Assembly: GCA_947628005.1 (NCBI GenBank)
Contig: CANQYI010000006.1
Span: 1-57,972 of the forward strand
Origin: an uncultured Clostridia bacterium
GTDB lineage: Bacteria; Bacillota; Clostridia; TANB77; CAG-465
Direction of reading: 5' to 3'
Length of the DNA: 57,972 bases
Under the pieces are notes generated by a model. The model worked only from the letters and a program-made list of their open reading frames with translations. It was not told the origin of the DNA and searched no databases. Positions 1 to 7,554 of the stretch are shown in pieces (the stretch's first letter is position 1; the number at the start of each line of letters is the position of its first letter). The position numbers were made by a program, and so were the translations under genes.

Positions 1-2
1 TA

Positions 3-80
3 TTAGCAACGGAAGATTATATAAATTCTTTCGTTATTGGAAGAAAAGTTGTAGATAACTACGACACTCGCTCCATTTGA
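3..80 (+). CDS. C-terminal tail of a gene cut by the window edge
   Basis: Frame 3 is open from the first base to a TGA at 78-80 and encodes about 25 residues beginning LATEDYINSFVIGRK. The other plus-strand frames stop sooner or look less protein-like. It is followed five bases later by a strong terminator hairpin, which fits the end of a transcription unit. I do not recognise the family. The fragment is too short to be sure that it is translated. Confidence 0.35.
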   Translation, partial: LATEDYINSFVIGRKVVDNYDTRSI

Positions 81-84
81 AGAC

Positions 85-120
85 AACTTACGGACTGTAA
101 AGGTTTCGTAAGTTTTTTTT
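85..120 (+). terminator. Rho-independent terminator
   Basis: Perfect 8-bp stem AACTTACG (85-92) with CGTAAGTT (107-114), 14-base loop, followed by a T run to 120. It closes the transcription unit that enters from the left edge. Confidence 0.75.
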
Positions 121-143
121 AGAAAATAAAAATAAATCTTTAT

Positions 144-183
144 AAAAATGTTCTCTTAAATCAGAGAAAAGGAGGACATTTTT
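144..183. repeat. Nested inverted repeat holding a Shine-Dalgarno-like sequence
   Basis: Outer arms AAAAATGT (144-151) and ACATTTTT (176-183) enclose an inner hairpin TTCTCT (151-156) with AGAGAA (163-168). The interval between the inner hairpin and the outer right arm carries AAGGAGG (169-175). The ATG right after it (184) opens only a four-codon frame, MLEF then stop. It could be a leader with a sequestered ribosome binding site whose gene has been lost, or a chance AT-rich palindrome. Confidence 0.4.
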
Positions 184-222
184 ATGCTTGAATTCTAAAA
201 TTGTTGAAATGAAAAATTAAAA

Positions 223-265
223 ACAAAGGCTTCCAATTTTTATACTGGAAGTCTTTGTAATTTTT
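223..265. terminator. Strong bidirectional terminator hairpin
   Basis: 13-bp stem ACAAAGGCTTCCA (223-235) with TGGAAGTCTTTGT (246-258), one G-T pair, 10-base loop. It is flanked by A residues before and T residues after, so it can work on both strands. On the minus strand it closes the interrupted gene at 283-708. Confidence 0.75.
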
Positions 266-282
266 ACCTAAAAAAGCACAGA

Positions 283-708
283 TTATGCATTGTTACACCA
301 ATTACCATTCGGGCGAAATTGAGAAACATCTTCTCCTTTTTCTACTTTATTAAGATAATCTTTGAACTCTTTTTCAGTAAGTGTTCTCTGAAAATATTCA
401 TCCCACCAACGATACCAAGCCCAATACGAATCCGTTACTTTGGCATGTTCACCTTCAGCAGGTTCATTTATTTTTACGCCAAAACGTTAAGTGTGCATGA
501 TACAATATTCAAATGCATATTGATAAGGGGTCAGGTCTAATTTTTCTTCAACTATACCATGAGCCATATAATGATTTAATTGCCAAATCATTTCAACAAA
601 AGAATGGATATAAAAGTAAAGTTCTTGTTCGGTGCAAGTGGCTACACAAGAAGGATCTTTTAACATACCACCATCGTACTTTCCAAATTGCTTCTTTTCG
701 GTTTTCAT
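283..708 (-). pseudogene. Small accessory protein gene with one in-frame TAA
   Basis: From an ATG at 708 preceded by AAGGAGG, the frame encodes 73 residues (MKTEKKQFGKYDGG...) and meets TAA at 487-489. The same frame then continues without interruption for another 67 codons (RFGVKINEPAEGEH..., then W/Y-rich SYWAWYRWWDEYFQ) to a second TAA at 283-285, just before a strong terminator. Reading across the single stop gives one coherent acidic, aromatic-rich protein of about 140 residues. The simplest reading is a nonsense mutation, or a base error, in a once intact gene. The style is that of small proteins carried by integrative elements in Bacillota, but I cannot name the family. A truncated 73-residue product is the alternative. 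Confidence 0.65.
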
Positions 709-730
709 AAATGTAACCTCCTTAAATTTT

Positions 731-774
731 CTTGGAAGCTAGAAACCTCCAAGTAGTTGACTTATTGGTTTCTA
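731..774 (-). promoter_or_regulatory. Two mutually exclusive leader hairpins upstream of the broken gene
   Basis: CTTGGA (731-736) can pair with TCCAAG (748-753), while TAGAAACC (740-747) can pair with GGTTTCTA (767-774). Each structure uses or blocks bases of the other, in the 5' leader of the minus-strand gene that starts at 708. This looks like an attenuator-style leader, but neither hairpin is followed by a long T run, so its role is open. Confidence 0.35.
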
Positions 775-824
775 AATAATACTAACATTCATATACTACC
801 ACATTTTATATAAAATTACAAGTA

Positions 825-859
825 AAAAATCAGCAAGTTTATTATGCTTGCTGATTTTT
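825..859 (-). terminator. Terminator of the hydrolase-murF-ddl operon
   Basis: 13-bp perfect stem AAAAATCAGCAAG (825-837) with CTTGCTGATTTTT (847-859) and a 9-base loop. On the minus strand it lies 31 bases past the ddl stop and ends in a T run. It would also insulate ddl from plus-strand transcription. Confidence 0.85.
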
Positions 860-889
860 GTATCAAAATTAACAATATTATACATTCAA

Positions 890-2098
890 CTACATCTTAG
901 TAGCTTTTGCACCCTTAAATCCACCAGATGAATAACCAGATAAAATGTTACTGTCAAATGAGAAAGTAATATTTTTTTCTTCACGGTTTCTTTTTAAACT
1001 TAAGTCTATTAGCTTATCTAATAACTCTGTGTAATCTAGATTAGTCGCTCTCCATAAGTGGAATGATAGTGAACCAGGAATAGTATTTACTTCATTTACA
1101 TATATGTCATTAGTATCATTATCAATCATAAAATCTATACGAATAACACCAGAACATCCTAAAACTTTAAAAGTTTTTAATGCTAAATCTTGAATTTTAC
1201 TTTTTACGGCAGAACTAATATCTGCTGGTAATTTCAAAACTCCAGCATTCATAGATTTTGCACCGCCCATTTTTTGACCTGCTTTTACCGGCTCAGAAAT
1301 ATACTTATCATTAAAACTTAGTATTTCATCAGTTTTAACAGGCTCTTCACATTCAGAAGGCTCAGCATATTCGTAATCTCCTAAAACAGAACAGTTAACT
1401 TCTTTTAAATTTTGAATAGCTTTTTCAATAAGAATTTTGTTAGAATAAGTAAATGCATCTTCAATAGCTTTTTTTAGTTCTTCTTGAGATTTTGCAATCT
1501 GTATACCAACACTTGAACCTAAGTTTACAGGCTTTACAATTACAGGATATTCATAGTTAGCTTCTACATCTGATATTACTTTTTCAAAGTTTTCATCATA
1601 ATCTTTTAGAGAAAAACATTTGCAATCAAGTGTAGGAATACCGCTATCTTTTAATATGCATTTACATACATATTTATCCATACCACATGCAGATGAAATT
1701 ACATCACTTCCTACATAAGGGATGTTAAACATCTTTAAATAGCCCTGTATAGTTCCATCTTCTACATTTGTTCCATGAACAATTGGAAAAGCAATATCGA
1801 TATAATCGTAGATATCTTTTTCCAAGAATTTTTTATCGCAATTAAGTAATACTGTCTTATCTTTTCTTTGTGCTAAAGTTACTTGAATACTACGATCTAA
1901 TAAACTATCAATATCTTTATAATTTGTTATATTACCTATATCTTTACCACAATACATCTTGTTTTGTTTAGATATATAAATTGGTATAATATCATACTTT
2001 TCTTTGTTGAAATTTTCAACAGCTTGTAGAGCAGTGATTATTGAAACTTCATGTTCTACACTTTTTCCTCCAAAAAATACTCCAACTTTTATTTTCAT
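890..2098 (-). CDS. ddl: D-alanine--D-alanine ligase
   Basis: ATP-dependent ligase that joins two D-alanines in the cytoplasm for peptidoglycan pentapeptide synthesis. At 402 residues it is slightly longer than most Ddl proteins. The N-terminus has the GGKSVEHEVS signature with the substrate-binding Glu. The ATP-grasp domain shows VIVKPVNLGSSVG (about 186-198), RIDFMID (about 320) and NEVNTIPGS (about 335), where the metal ligands lie. The omega-loop Lys-Tyr pair (NDKY, about 263-266) is kept, which favours D-Ala over D-lactate as second substrate; VanA-type and Leuconostoc-type ligases change this position. The gene follows the MurF-like gene by 19 bases, and MurF consumes its product. It is last in a three-gene operon. 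Confidence 0.95.
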   Translation of the reverse strand: MKIKVGVFFGGKSVEHEVSIITALQAVENFNKEKYDIIPIYISKQNKMYCGKDIGNITNYKDIDSLLDRSIQVTLAQRKDKTVLLNCDKKFLEKDIYDYIDIAFPIVHGTNVEDGTIQGYLKMFNIPYVGSDVISSACGMDKYVCKCILKDSGIPTLDCKCFSLKDYDENFEKVISDVEANYEYPVIVKPVNLGSSVGIQIAKSQEELKKAIEDAFTYSNKILIEKAIQNLKEVNCSVLGDYEYAEPSECEEPVKTDEILSFNDKYISEPVKAGQKMGGAKSMNAGVLKLPADISSAVKSKIQDLALKTFKVLGCSGVIRIDFMIDNDTNDIYVNEVNTIPGSLSFHLWRATNLDYTELLDKLIDLSLKRNREEKNITFSFDSNILSGYSSGGFKGAKATKM

Positions 2099-2117
2099 TG
2101 TATATCAAATCCTTTCA

Positions 2118-3665
2118 CTATACATTGTAATTATCTGGCAAATCATTTTCAAGTAGAATTGTAACTTTTTTATTTAAAAATAATTTTGATATCTTTTCAA
2201 CAGCCTCTTGTGGAGAATTTACTGTAAATACTTTATCTTTCTTATAATTTGTTGAGTATATACCATCAAGAATATACTTAGATGATTTACTATTTACAAT
2301 AAAGATATAATCACAAGTATTGGTCATATATGTTCCAAGTTCAAAATTATATTTCTTTTCATCAGAGCCTAATTCTATTAGACCAGGAGTAACAGCAATT
2401 TTTATATCATCAAATTCTGATAAAGTGTCTAAAGCAGATTTAGAACTTACAGGATTTGAATTATATGAATCATCTATTATTGTAATATTTCCTCTAGAAA
2501 TTAGTTCTAATCTGTGCTCAACATTTTTTAATGATCTAATTCTTGAAACCATTGATTTACAAGGAACACCTAAATAACTTGCTACAGCTATAGCAGCAGT
2601 AAGATTTAAAGCGTTATGTTTTCCAATAAGTTTAGTATTAAATTCTATTTCTTCATTTGAAGTTTTATCGAAAAAACTAAAAGACAAACCTTCTTTTGAT
2701 GATTTTAAATTATAACTATAAAAATCCAAATTTTTATCTTCTATTCCATATTTAAATATCTTTCCATCAACTTTATTTGCTTTTATATAATCGTTGCTAT
2801 AATTTAAAAATGTAACGCCGTTATTTTTATTGACAGCATCAAATAATTCAAATTTAGTTTTTATTATATTATCAATACTTTTAAAACTTTGAAGATGTTG
2901 TGGACCTATAGCTGTGATAATACCTATTTTTGGATTAACAATATCACATATTTCTTTTATTTCTCCAAGTTTATAAGCTCCCATTTCACATATAAAATAT
3001 TTATGAGTAGGCTTTAAACTTTCTCTAATTGTTTTTACTACACCCATAGGAGTATTATAATTTTTTGGTGTTGTAAGAACTTCATATTTTGCAGATAATG
3101 TCTTTACAAGGTAGTTTTTTACACTTGTTTTTCCATAGCTACCTGTAATACCAATTACAGTTAAATCAGGCATACTTTTTAATATCTTTTTGGCTTGATT
3201 TATATACACTTTTTTAATTAGAATTTCAAAAGGATAATTTATAAAATTACATATAATACATAGTATTGGAGTACAAATATTTAGTATTAATGTCATTAAA
3301 AGTAAAAAGTTACACTTATAAGAAATAATAGTTAAAATTGTAATTATAAGTAACTCAGTAAAAAACATTCTACATACTCTACTTGTTATTTTCAAAGAAA
3401 TTTTAGATTTTTTCTTTGGAATATTATAGATTATTGAAATAAACAATACTAAAATTGCTAATATTGTAAATACCTTATTATTAAGATATAAAAGTATTCC
3501 AGGTATTAATATAAGCAAAGATTTAATTAGAATTTTAGTAATATTTAATTTCATCCAGTGAAAATGATTTTTATGTATATAGGAGTTTAATTGAAACATG
3601 TGCATATAAAAAACTAACAAAATTATCAAATTCGCATAATATTCTAGTAATATTAATGTTTTCAT
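2118..3665 (-). CDS. murF: MurF-like D-Ala-D-Ala-adding Mur ligase with N-terminal membrane domain
   Basis: The C-terminal two thirds is a Mur ligase: P-loop ITGSYGKTSVK (about 174-184), a TTPKNYNTPMG segment, the central HNALNLTAA and VEHRLELI motifs and a DDSYNSNP motif typical of MurF. The first 145 residues instead hold about five hydrophobic segments (roughly 5-25, 45-60, 64-82, 102-118 and 119-143), in place of the usual soluble uridine-binding domain. It is expected to add D-Ala-D-Ala to the UDP-MurNAc-tripeptide, or to act on a lipid-linked or otherwise membrane-held precursor. Position beside ddl supports the D-Ala-D-Ala role. The start has a clean AGGAGG and overlaps the hydrolase gene by 4 bases, so the two are translationally coupled. 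Confidence 0.85.
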   Translation of the reverse strand: MKTLILLEYYANLIILLVFYMHMFQLNSYIHKNHFHWMKLNITKILIKSLLILIPGILLYLNNKVFTILAILVLFISIIYNIPKKKSKISLKITSRVCRMFFTELLIITILTIISYKCNFLLLMTLILNICTPILCIICNFINYPFEILIKKVYINQAKKILKSMPDLTVIGITGSYGKTSVKNYLVKTLSAKYEVLTTPKNYNTPMGVVKTIRESLKPTHKYFICEMGAYKLGEIKEICDIVNPKIGIITAIGPQHLQSFKSIDNIIKTKFELFDAVNKNNGVTFLNYSNDYIKANKVDGKIFKYGIEDKNLDFYSYNLKSSKEGLSFSFFDKTSNEEIEFNTKLIGKHNALNLTAAIAVASYLGVPCKSMVSRIRSLKNVEHRLELISRGNITIIDDSYNSNPVSSKSALDTLSEFDDIKIAVTPGLIELGSDEKKYNFELGTYMTNTCDYIFIVNSKSSKYILDGIYSTNYKKDKVFTVNSPQEAVEKISKLFLNKKVTILLENDLPDNYNV

Positions 3666-4447
3666 GAATTACCTCCTTCTAAGTAGGTGCGTAATATTTT
3701 ATTTACGTAATTAGCTCTTTCTAAAAATACGTAATGTGAACAATTTTCAACTTCTACAAGACCTGCATCGGGAATAAGTTTTTCCATAAGTTTCGCATCT
3801 TGTATAGGGGTATCTTGATCATTTGAACCCCATATAAGTAAAGTAGGATTTTTTATATTTGGTAAAAGATTTCTAAGATCTTCGTTTATAAGTTTTACCA
3901 TAGTCTGTTTCATAATTGGGCTCGCATTTCTATAATCTTCAGAGCCAAAATTATTTTTCAATTTTTCAGATAAATTTGGGAAAATTGAATTTATTGGCTT
4001 AAATTCTAATATTTTTTTACAAACTTTAAAAGTTTTTATTTTAAATTTTTGAGATAGTGTCTTTTCGTGAACGATACCAGCACTTCCAATTAAAACTAAT
4101 TTATTAACTTTAAAGTTTAAATTTTTTTGATTTACTAATTTTATTATAATTCTACCACCATTAGAGTGACCTATAATATCTAGTTCTTTTATATTTTGAC
4201 TATTTATAAAATCTATAACAAAAGCTACAAAATCATCAACATTCCAGCTTTCTTGTGGTTCATCTGATCCACCAAATCCAGGCATATCTAAGCAATAAAC
4301 ACAAGAATAAAGACTAATAGAATCTATTAGAGTTTTATAAGTATCTATTGTAGTTCCCCAACCAGGTAAAATTAACACAGATTTTCCAGTTCCTTTTTTT
4401 ATATAATTTATATTTAATCCCTTTATTAGAATATTTATATTAATCAC
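3662..4447 (-). CDS. Alpha/beta hydrolase, first gene of the ddl operon
   Basis: A 261-residue alpha/beta hydrolase fold protein. Nucleophile elbow GHSNGG (Ser about 95), oxyanion-region LPGWG (about 27-31), acid residue in WGSNDQDTP (about 210) and catalytic His in NCSHYVF (about 240) are all present. The substrate is unknown. Its place ahead of murF and ddl suggests a link to cell-wall precursor or amino-acid ester metabolism, but that is inference. The start is odd: the only conventional candidate, GTG at 4447, overlaps the Shine-Dalgarno (GAGGTG). The codons at proper spacing are ATT and ATA, and the next GTG lies well inside the conserved fold. The N-terminus is therefore uncertain by a few residues. 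Confidence 0.85.
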   Translation of the reverse strand: MININILIKGLNINYIKKGTGKSVLILPGWGTTIDTYKTLIDSISLYSCVYCLDMPGFGGSDEPQESWNVDDFVAFVIDFINSQNIKELDIIGHSNGGRIIIKLVNQKNLNFKVNKLVLIGSAGIVHEKTLSQKFKIKTFKVCKKILEFKPINSIFPNLSEKLKNNFGSEDYRNASPIMKQTMVKLINEDLRNLLPNIKNPTLLIWGSNDQDTPIQDAKLMEKLIPDAGLVEVENCSHYVFLERANYVNKILRTYLEGGNS

Positions 4448-4491
4448 CTCTATGATAGATTCAAGCTATTATAAAAATAACTAACAGTTTG

Positions 4492-4519
4492 ATTATATCA
4501 TTTTATAATATTTTTTCAA
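4492..4519 (-). promoter_or_regulatory. Promoter of the hydrolase-murF-ddl operon
   Basis: On the minus strand, TTGAAA (4519-4514) and TATAAT (4497-4492) are separated by 16 bases and point at the hydrolase gene about 45 bases downstream. Confidence 0.6.
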
Positions 4520-4557
4520 GCAAAAATATAAAAAACACAAATTAAAACATTAATTTA

Positions 4558-5460
4558 TTAAATTATTGTACCGCCGTTAACATGTATTGTTTGACCAGTC
4601 ACATATCTAGAGTCATCACATGCAAGATAAAGGTAAGCACCTGATACTTCAAATGGCTGACCAGCTCTTTTTAGTGGAACATCTGATCCAAAGACTTCTA
4701 CATCTTTTTTAGAAAAACTTCCTGGAATTAGTGGAGTCCATATTGGGCCTGGGGCAACTTCGTTTACTCTAATACCTTGATTTGCTAGTGAACTAGACAT
4801 TGACTTTGTAAAATTTGTTATCGCACCTTTAGTAGCAGAATAATCAATTAATTTTTTGTTTCCTCTAAAAGAATTTACAGAAGAAGTATTTATGATGCAA
4901 GAATTTTCTTTTAAAAAAGGAAGAGTATGTTTAGTCATATAAAAATAAGAAAAAATATTAGTTTTAAATGTCTTTTCAAGTTGTTCATCAGAGATGTCTA
5001 AAATACTATCTTTGACATATTGAACACCGCAGTTATTTACTAATATGTCTATCTTTCCAAACATATTTATTGTTTCTGATACTACTTGCTGACATTCAGA
5101 TGAATTCGTTAAGTCTTTTTTTAGCATTAAGCATTTTACTCCATAGTCTTCTACACATTCTTTTGTAACTAGTGCATCTTGTTTTTCTAAATCGTCAAAG
5201 TATGTAAAGCATATATTTGCTCCTTCTTTTGCAAATTTAATACATACAGCTCTTCCAATTCCACTGTCACCACCAGTTATTATAGCAACCTTATTTTGCA
5301 ATTTTCCTTTATTTAAATTTTCATAAATATTATCAAATATAGGCTTTGGTTCCATTATAGCTTCAATTGCTGGCATCGTATCTTGGTGTTGGCTTGGAAA
5401 AGTTATAGGTATTTTTTCACACTCTTCTTTAAATCCTAAATAAGGAAATTCTGGATACAT
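4558..5460 (-). CDS. SDR-family oxidoreductase (general stress protein 39 / YhdF type)
   Basis: A 300-residue NAD(P)-dependent short-chain dehydrogenase with an N-terminal extension of about 50 residues before the Rossmann fold, as in the Bacillus YdaD/YhdF stress proteins. Visible motifs: cofactor loop TGGDSGIGRA (about 60), NNCG (about 139), catalytic YSATKGA (Tyr and Lys about 200), and a PGPIWTPLIPGS loop. The closing VTGQTIHVNGG matches the family. Start ATG at 5460 has GAGGTGA at good spacing. It stands alone and is divergent from the glycosylase gene. The substrate cannot be read from the sequence; sugar or aldehyde reduction under stress is typical of relatives. Confidence 0.88.
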   Translation of the reverse strand: MYPEFPYLGFKEECEKIPITFPSQHQDTMPAIEAIMEPKPIFDNIYENLNKGKLQNKVAIITGGDSGIGRAVCIKFAKEGANICFTYFDDLEKQDALVTKECVEDYGVKCLMLKKDLTNSSECQQVVSETINMFGKIDILVNNCGVQYVKDSILDISDEQLEKTFKTNIFSYFYMTKHTLPFLKENSCIINTSSVNSFRGNKKLIDYSATKGAITNFTKSMSSSLANQGIRVNEVAPGPIWTPLIPGSFSKKDVEVFGSDVPLKRAGQPFEVSGAYLYLACDDSRYVTGQTIHVNGGTII

Positions 5461-5517
5461 ATTTTAATCACCTCATTTCATTATTATGCTAAAATAAAAA
5501 TAGTTATTATAAAAATA

Positions 5518-5547
5518 TTGTCGTATATCACAAAATTATGTTATAAT
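5518..5547 (+). promoter_or_regulatory. Promoter of the ogg gene
   Basis: TTGTCG (5518-5523), an 18-base spacer and a perfect TATAAT (5542-5547), just upstream of AAGGAG and the ATG at 5566. Confidence 0.55.
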
Positions 5548-5565
5548 GTAAAAGGAGATGTTTTT

Positions 5566-6429
5566 ATGAAAAGTGAACTTATACTTAAAGTGGATTGCTT
5601 CAATCTAAAAGATACTTTAGAATGCGGTCAGTGCTTTAGATGGGAAAAAGATAATGAAGAAGATAATACTTACATCGGAGTATTAAAAGATAGAGTAATT
5701 AAAGTAAAACAGATAGAAAATAAACTTTACATAGACAGTTCTAATTATGATAATTTAGAAAGTGTGGTAAAGAAATATTTTGATTTAGACGTTGATTATT
5801 ATAAAATAGAAAAAGTTATATCAACATTTGATGAAAATATAAAAAAAGCTGTAAAAAATACTTCCGGAATTAGAATATTAAACCAGAATTTTTTTGAAAT
5901 GATAATGTCATACATTATATCTGCTAACAATAATATACCAAGAATATCTAAATCAATTAAAGATATATCACAAAAATATGGTAAAAAAGTAATTTTTGAA
6001 AATAATGAATATTACTTGTTTCCAACAGCACAAGAATTAAAAAATGTGACTGAGGAAGATTTTAAAAAATGTGGAGTAGGATTTAGAGCAAGATATCTAA
6101 AAAATACTGTAAAAGCAATTTTAGAAAATAAAATAGATTTAGAACAGATAAAGAGGTTAGATACTAAAGAGGCAAAAGAGGAATTATTAAAGTTGCAAGG
6201 TGTAGGCCCTAAAGTTGCAGATTGTATTTTGCTCTTTTCTTGCGAAAGAAGGGAAGTATTCCCAATAGATGTATGGGTTGAGAGGGTTATGCATAACTTA
6301 TATTTTAAAAATTCTACTAAGCGAATAAGAAAAAATGATATATTGGAGTATGCAAATAAGAATTTTGGGGAATATGCAGGAATTGTACAACAGCATTTAT
6401 TTCATAATATTAGAAATAATTTGATTTAG
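5566..6429 (+). CDS. ogg: 8-oxoguanine DNA glycosylase / AP lyase (OGG1-like)
   Basis: Base-excision repair enzyme that removes 8-oxoguanine and cleaves the abasic site. I place the start at the ATG at 5566 (MKSELILKV), 8 bases after AAGGAG. A longer frame from 5518 would run through the promoter. The 287-residue protein has the OGG N-terminal domain (LECGQCFRW near residue 20) and a helix-hairpin-helix LQGVGPKVADC. The hairpin Lys matches the catalytic Lys of human OGG1. It is followed by PIDVWVERVM with the conserved Asp. Residue-level similarity is to the eukaryote-like OGG family found in clostridia rather than to MutM. Confidence 0.9.
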   Translation: MKSELILKVDCFNLKDTLECGQCFRWEKDNEEDNTYIGVLKDRVIKVKQIENKLYIDSSNYDNLESVVKKYFDLDVDYYKIEKVISTFDENIKKAVKNTSGIRILNQNFFEMIMSYIISANNNIPRISKSIKDISQKYGKKVIFENNEYYLFPTAQELKNVTEEDFKKCGVGFRARYLKNTVKAILENKIDLEQIKRLDTKEAKEELLKLQGVGPKVADCILLFSCERREVFPIDVWVERVMHNLYFKNSTKRIRKNDILEYANKNFGEYAGIVQQHLFHNIRNNLI

Positions 6430-6474
6430 TTTGCTTACAATTTGTTTATATAATTTTAGTAATTAGGTGGATAT

Positions 6475-6984
6475 ATGATAATAAGTGGATATATGATAAT
6501 ATTAGGTAATATAGTAGCTTTAATTGCATCTATATTAATGGTTTATTCAGGATTATTAAAACAAAAAAGGAAAATTATATATTTTCAAACAGTGCAAATA
6601 GGTCTATCAGTTTTAAGTAATATAATTCTTGGGGGAATAACTGGAGCAATAATTAATGCTTTAAGTCTTGTTAGAAATATATTATGTTATAAAGATAAAT
6701 TAGGAATTAAAGAAAAAATAGTAATCACTGTGCTAGCAGTAACACTTTCACTACTATTTAATAATTTGGCTTTTATTGGAATTTTGCCATTAATAAGCAC
6801 AGTGGTTTATATATGGTTAATGAATATTAAAGATGTTACAAAATTTAAAATTTTAGTAATATTTACAATGGTATTGTGGTGCATATATGATTTATATATT
6901 AAGTCATATTCATCAGCTGCTTTTGATTTCTTTAATATTGTTGCTAATGTGGTTGCAATATTTAGAATAAAAAGTCATTCTTGA
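6475..6984 (+). CDS. YgjV-like multi-pass inner membrane protein
   Basis: A 169-residue, almost wholly hydrophobic protein with five or six membrane segments. The repeated pattern (LGGITGAIINALSLVRNI, then SAAFDFFNIVANVVAIFRI at the end) resembles the YgjV family of inner membrane proteins, whose function is unknown. The start lies in an 18-base tandem duplication (6467-6484 and 6485-6502), each copy carrying GTGG and an in-frame ATG (6475 and 6493). The first is preferred because AGGTGG precedes it. It sits 45 bases after ogg and may be cotranscribed. Stop is TGA. Confidence 0.7.
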   Translation: MIISGYMIILGNIVALIASILMVYSGLLKQKRKIIYFQTVQIGLSVLSNIILGGITGAIINALSLVRNILCYKDKLGIKEKIVITVLAVTLSLLFNNLAFIGILPLISTVVYIWLMNIKDVTKFKILVIFTMVLWCIYDLYIKSYSSAAFDFFNIVANVVAIFRIKSHS

Positions 6985-7089
6985 CTTTTTTTAGTTAAGT
7001 TTTTAGAGTTTAATTTTAAAAAATAAAACATGTAAATATGTTGCAACTAGCTTTACATGAAATTTATAGAAAACTTTTAGCATAAAATG

Positions 7090-7118
7090 TTGACATATAC
7101 CGTTTTTTATGGTAAAAT
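7090..7118 (+). promoter_or_regulatory. Promoter of the rpmG-secE-nusG unit
   Basis: Consensus TTGACA (7090-7095), 17-base spacer, TAAAAT (7113-7118), 44 bases before rpmG. Confidence 0.8.
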
Positions 7119-7161
7119 TGTTTAGCATACATGGTTAAATAAACGCGGAGGTGTTTTTTTT

Positions 7162-7311
7162 ATGAGAGAAAATGTTACAATGGCATGCACAGAATGCAAA
7201 CAAAGAAACTATGAAACTGAAAAAAATAAAAGGAATGATCCTGATAGAATTGAAATGAATAAATTTTGTAAATTCTGTGGTAAGCATACAGTACACAAAG
7301 AAACAAAATAA
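7162..7311 (+). CDS. rpmG: 50S ribosomal protein L33
   Basis: A 49-residue basic protein ([20 protein letters not shown]...) with two CxxC pairs, CTEC and CKFC, forming the zinc ribbon of the zinc-binding L33 type. The start ATG at 7162 follows GGAGGTG at 7147-7153. It opens the secE-nusG-L11 cluster, the usual clostridial arrangement, 18 bases before secE. The gene is short and easily missed by automatic ORF calling. Confidence 0.95.
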   Translation: MRENVTMACTECKQRNYETEKNKRNDPDRIEMNKFCKFCGKHTVHKETK

Positions 7312-7329
7312 TTAAGGGAGTGAACTGAT

Positions 7330-7527
7330 ATGGCAAAGGGATTTTTTAAAGGTGTAAAGGGAGAATTAAAGAAAGTTGTATGGCCAACAAAAAAACAATT
7401 AATCAATAATACAGTTATGGTTATAGCTTTAGTTCTTGCGTTTGCTATAATTGTTTTGGGATTTGATATGATTTTAGAAAAACTTGATTCTAGTTTATGG
7501 AATTTTATCAGTAACAAAATTGGTTAA
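7330..7527 (+). CDS. secE: Preprotein translocase subunit SecE
   Basis: A 65-residue protein with a short amphipathic N-terminal helix (GFFKGVKGELKKVVWPTKK) containing the family KKVVWPTKKQ motif, and one transmembrane helix (about 29-48). SecE clamps SecY in the translocon. It is placed between rpmG and nusG as in most bacteria, and the single-helix form is typical of Gram-positive species. Confidence 0.95.
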   Translation: MAKGFFKGVKGELKKVVWPTKKQLINNTVMVIALVLAFAIIVLGFDMILEKLDSSLWNFISNKIG

Positions 7528-7554
7528 TACGAAAGAACAAAGGAGTTGATAATT

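Noticed and set aside
487-489. Programmed readthrough or recoding at the internal TAA
   Set aside because: TAA is the least leaky stop, and no downstream stimulatory structure is evident; a nonsense mutation or base error is simpler.
513-710. Plus-strand frame opposite the broken gene
   Set aside because: No ribosome site, and it is the shadow of a better-supported minus-strand frame.
890-2098. Possible D-Ala-D-Lac (vancomycin-resistance type) ligase
   Set aside because: The Lys-Tyr pair of the omega loop (NDKY) is kept, matching D-Ala-D-Ala ligases; no vanH or vanX-like gene is nearby.
6982-6984. Mycoplasma-type code (TGA as Trp)
   Set aside because: TGA serves as a normal stop here and at the ends of other frames, and Trp is encoded by TGG in conserved positions.
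7209-7517. Minus-strand frame across rpmG and secE
   Set aside because: Both genes on the plus strand are clearly conserved; the antisense frame has no family features.
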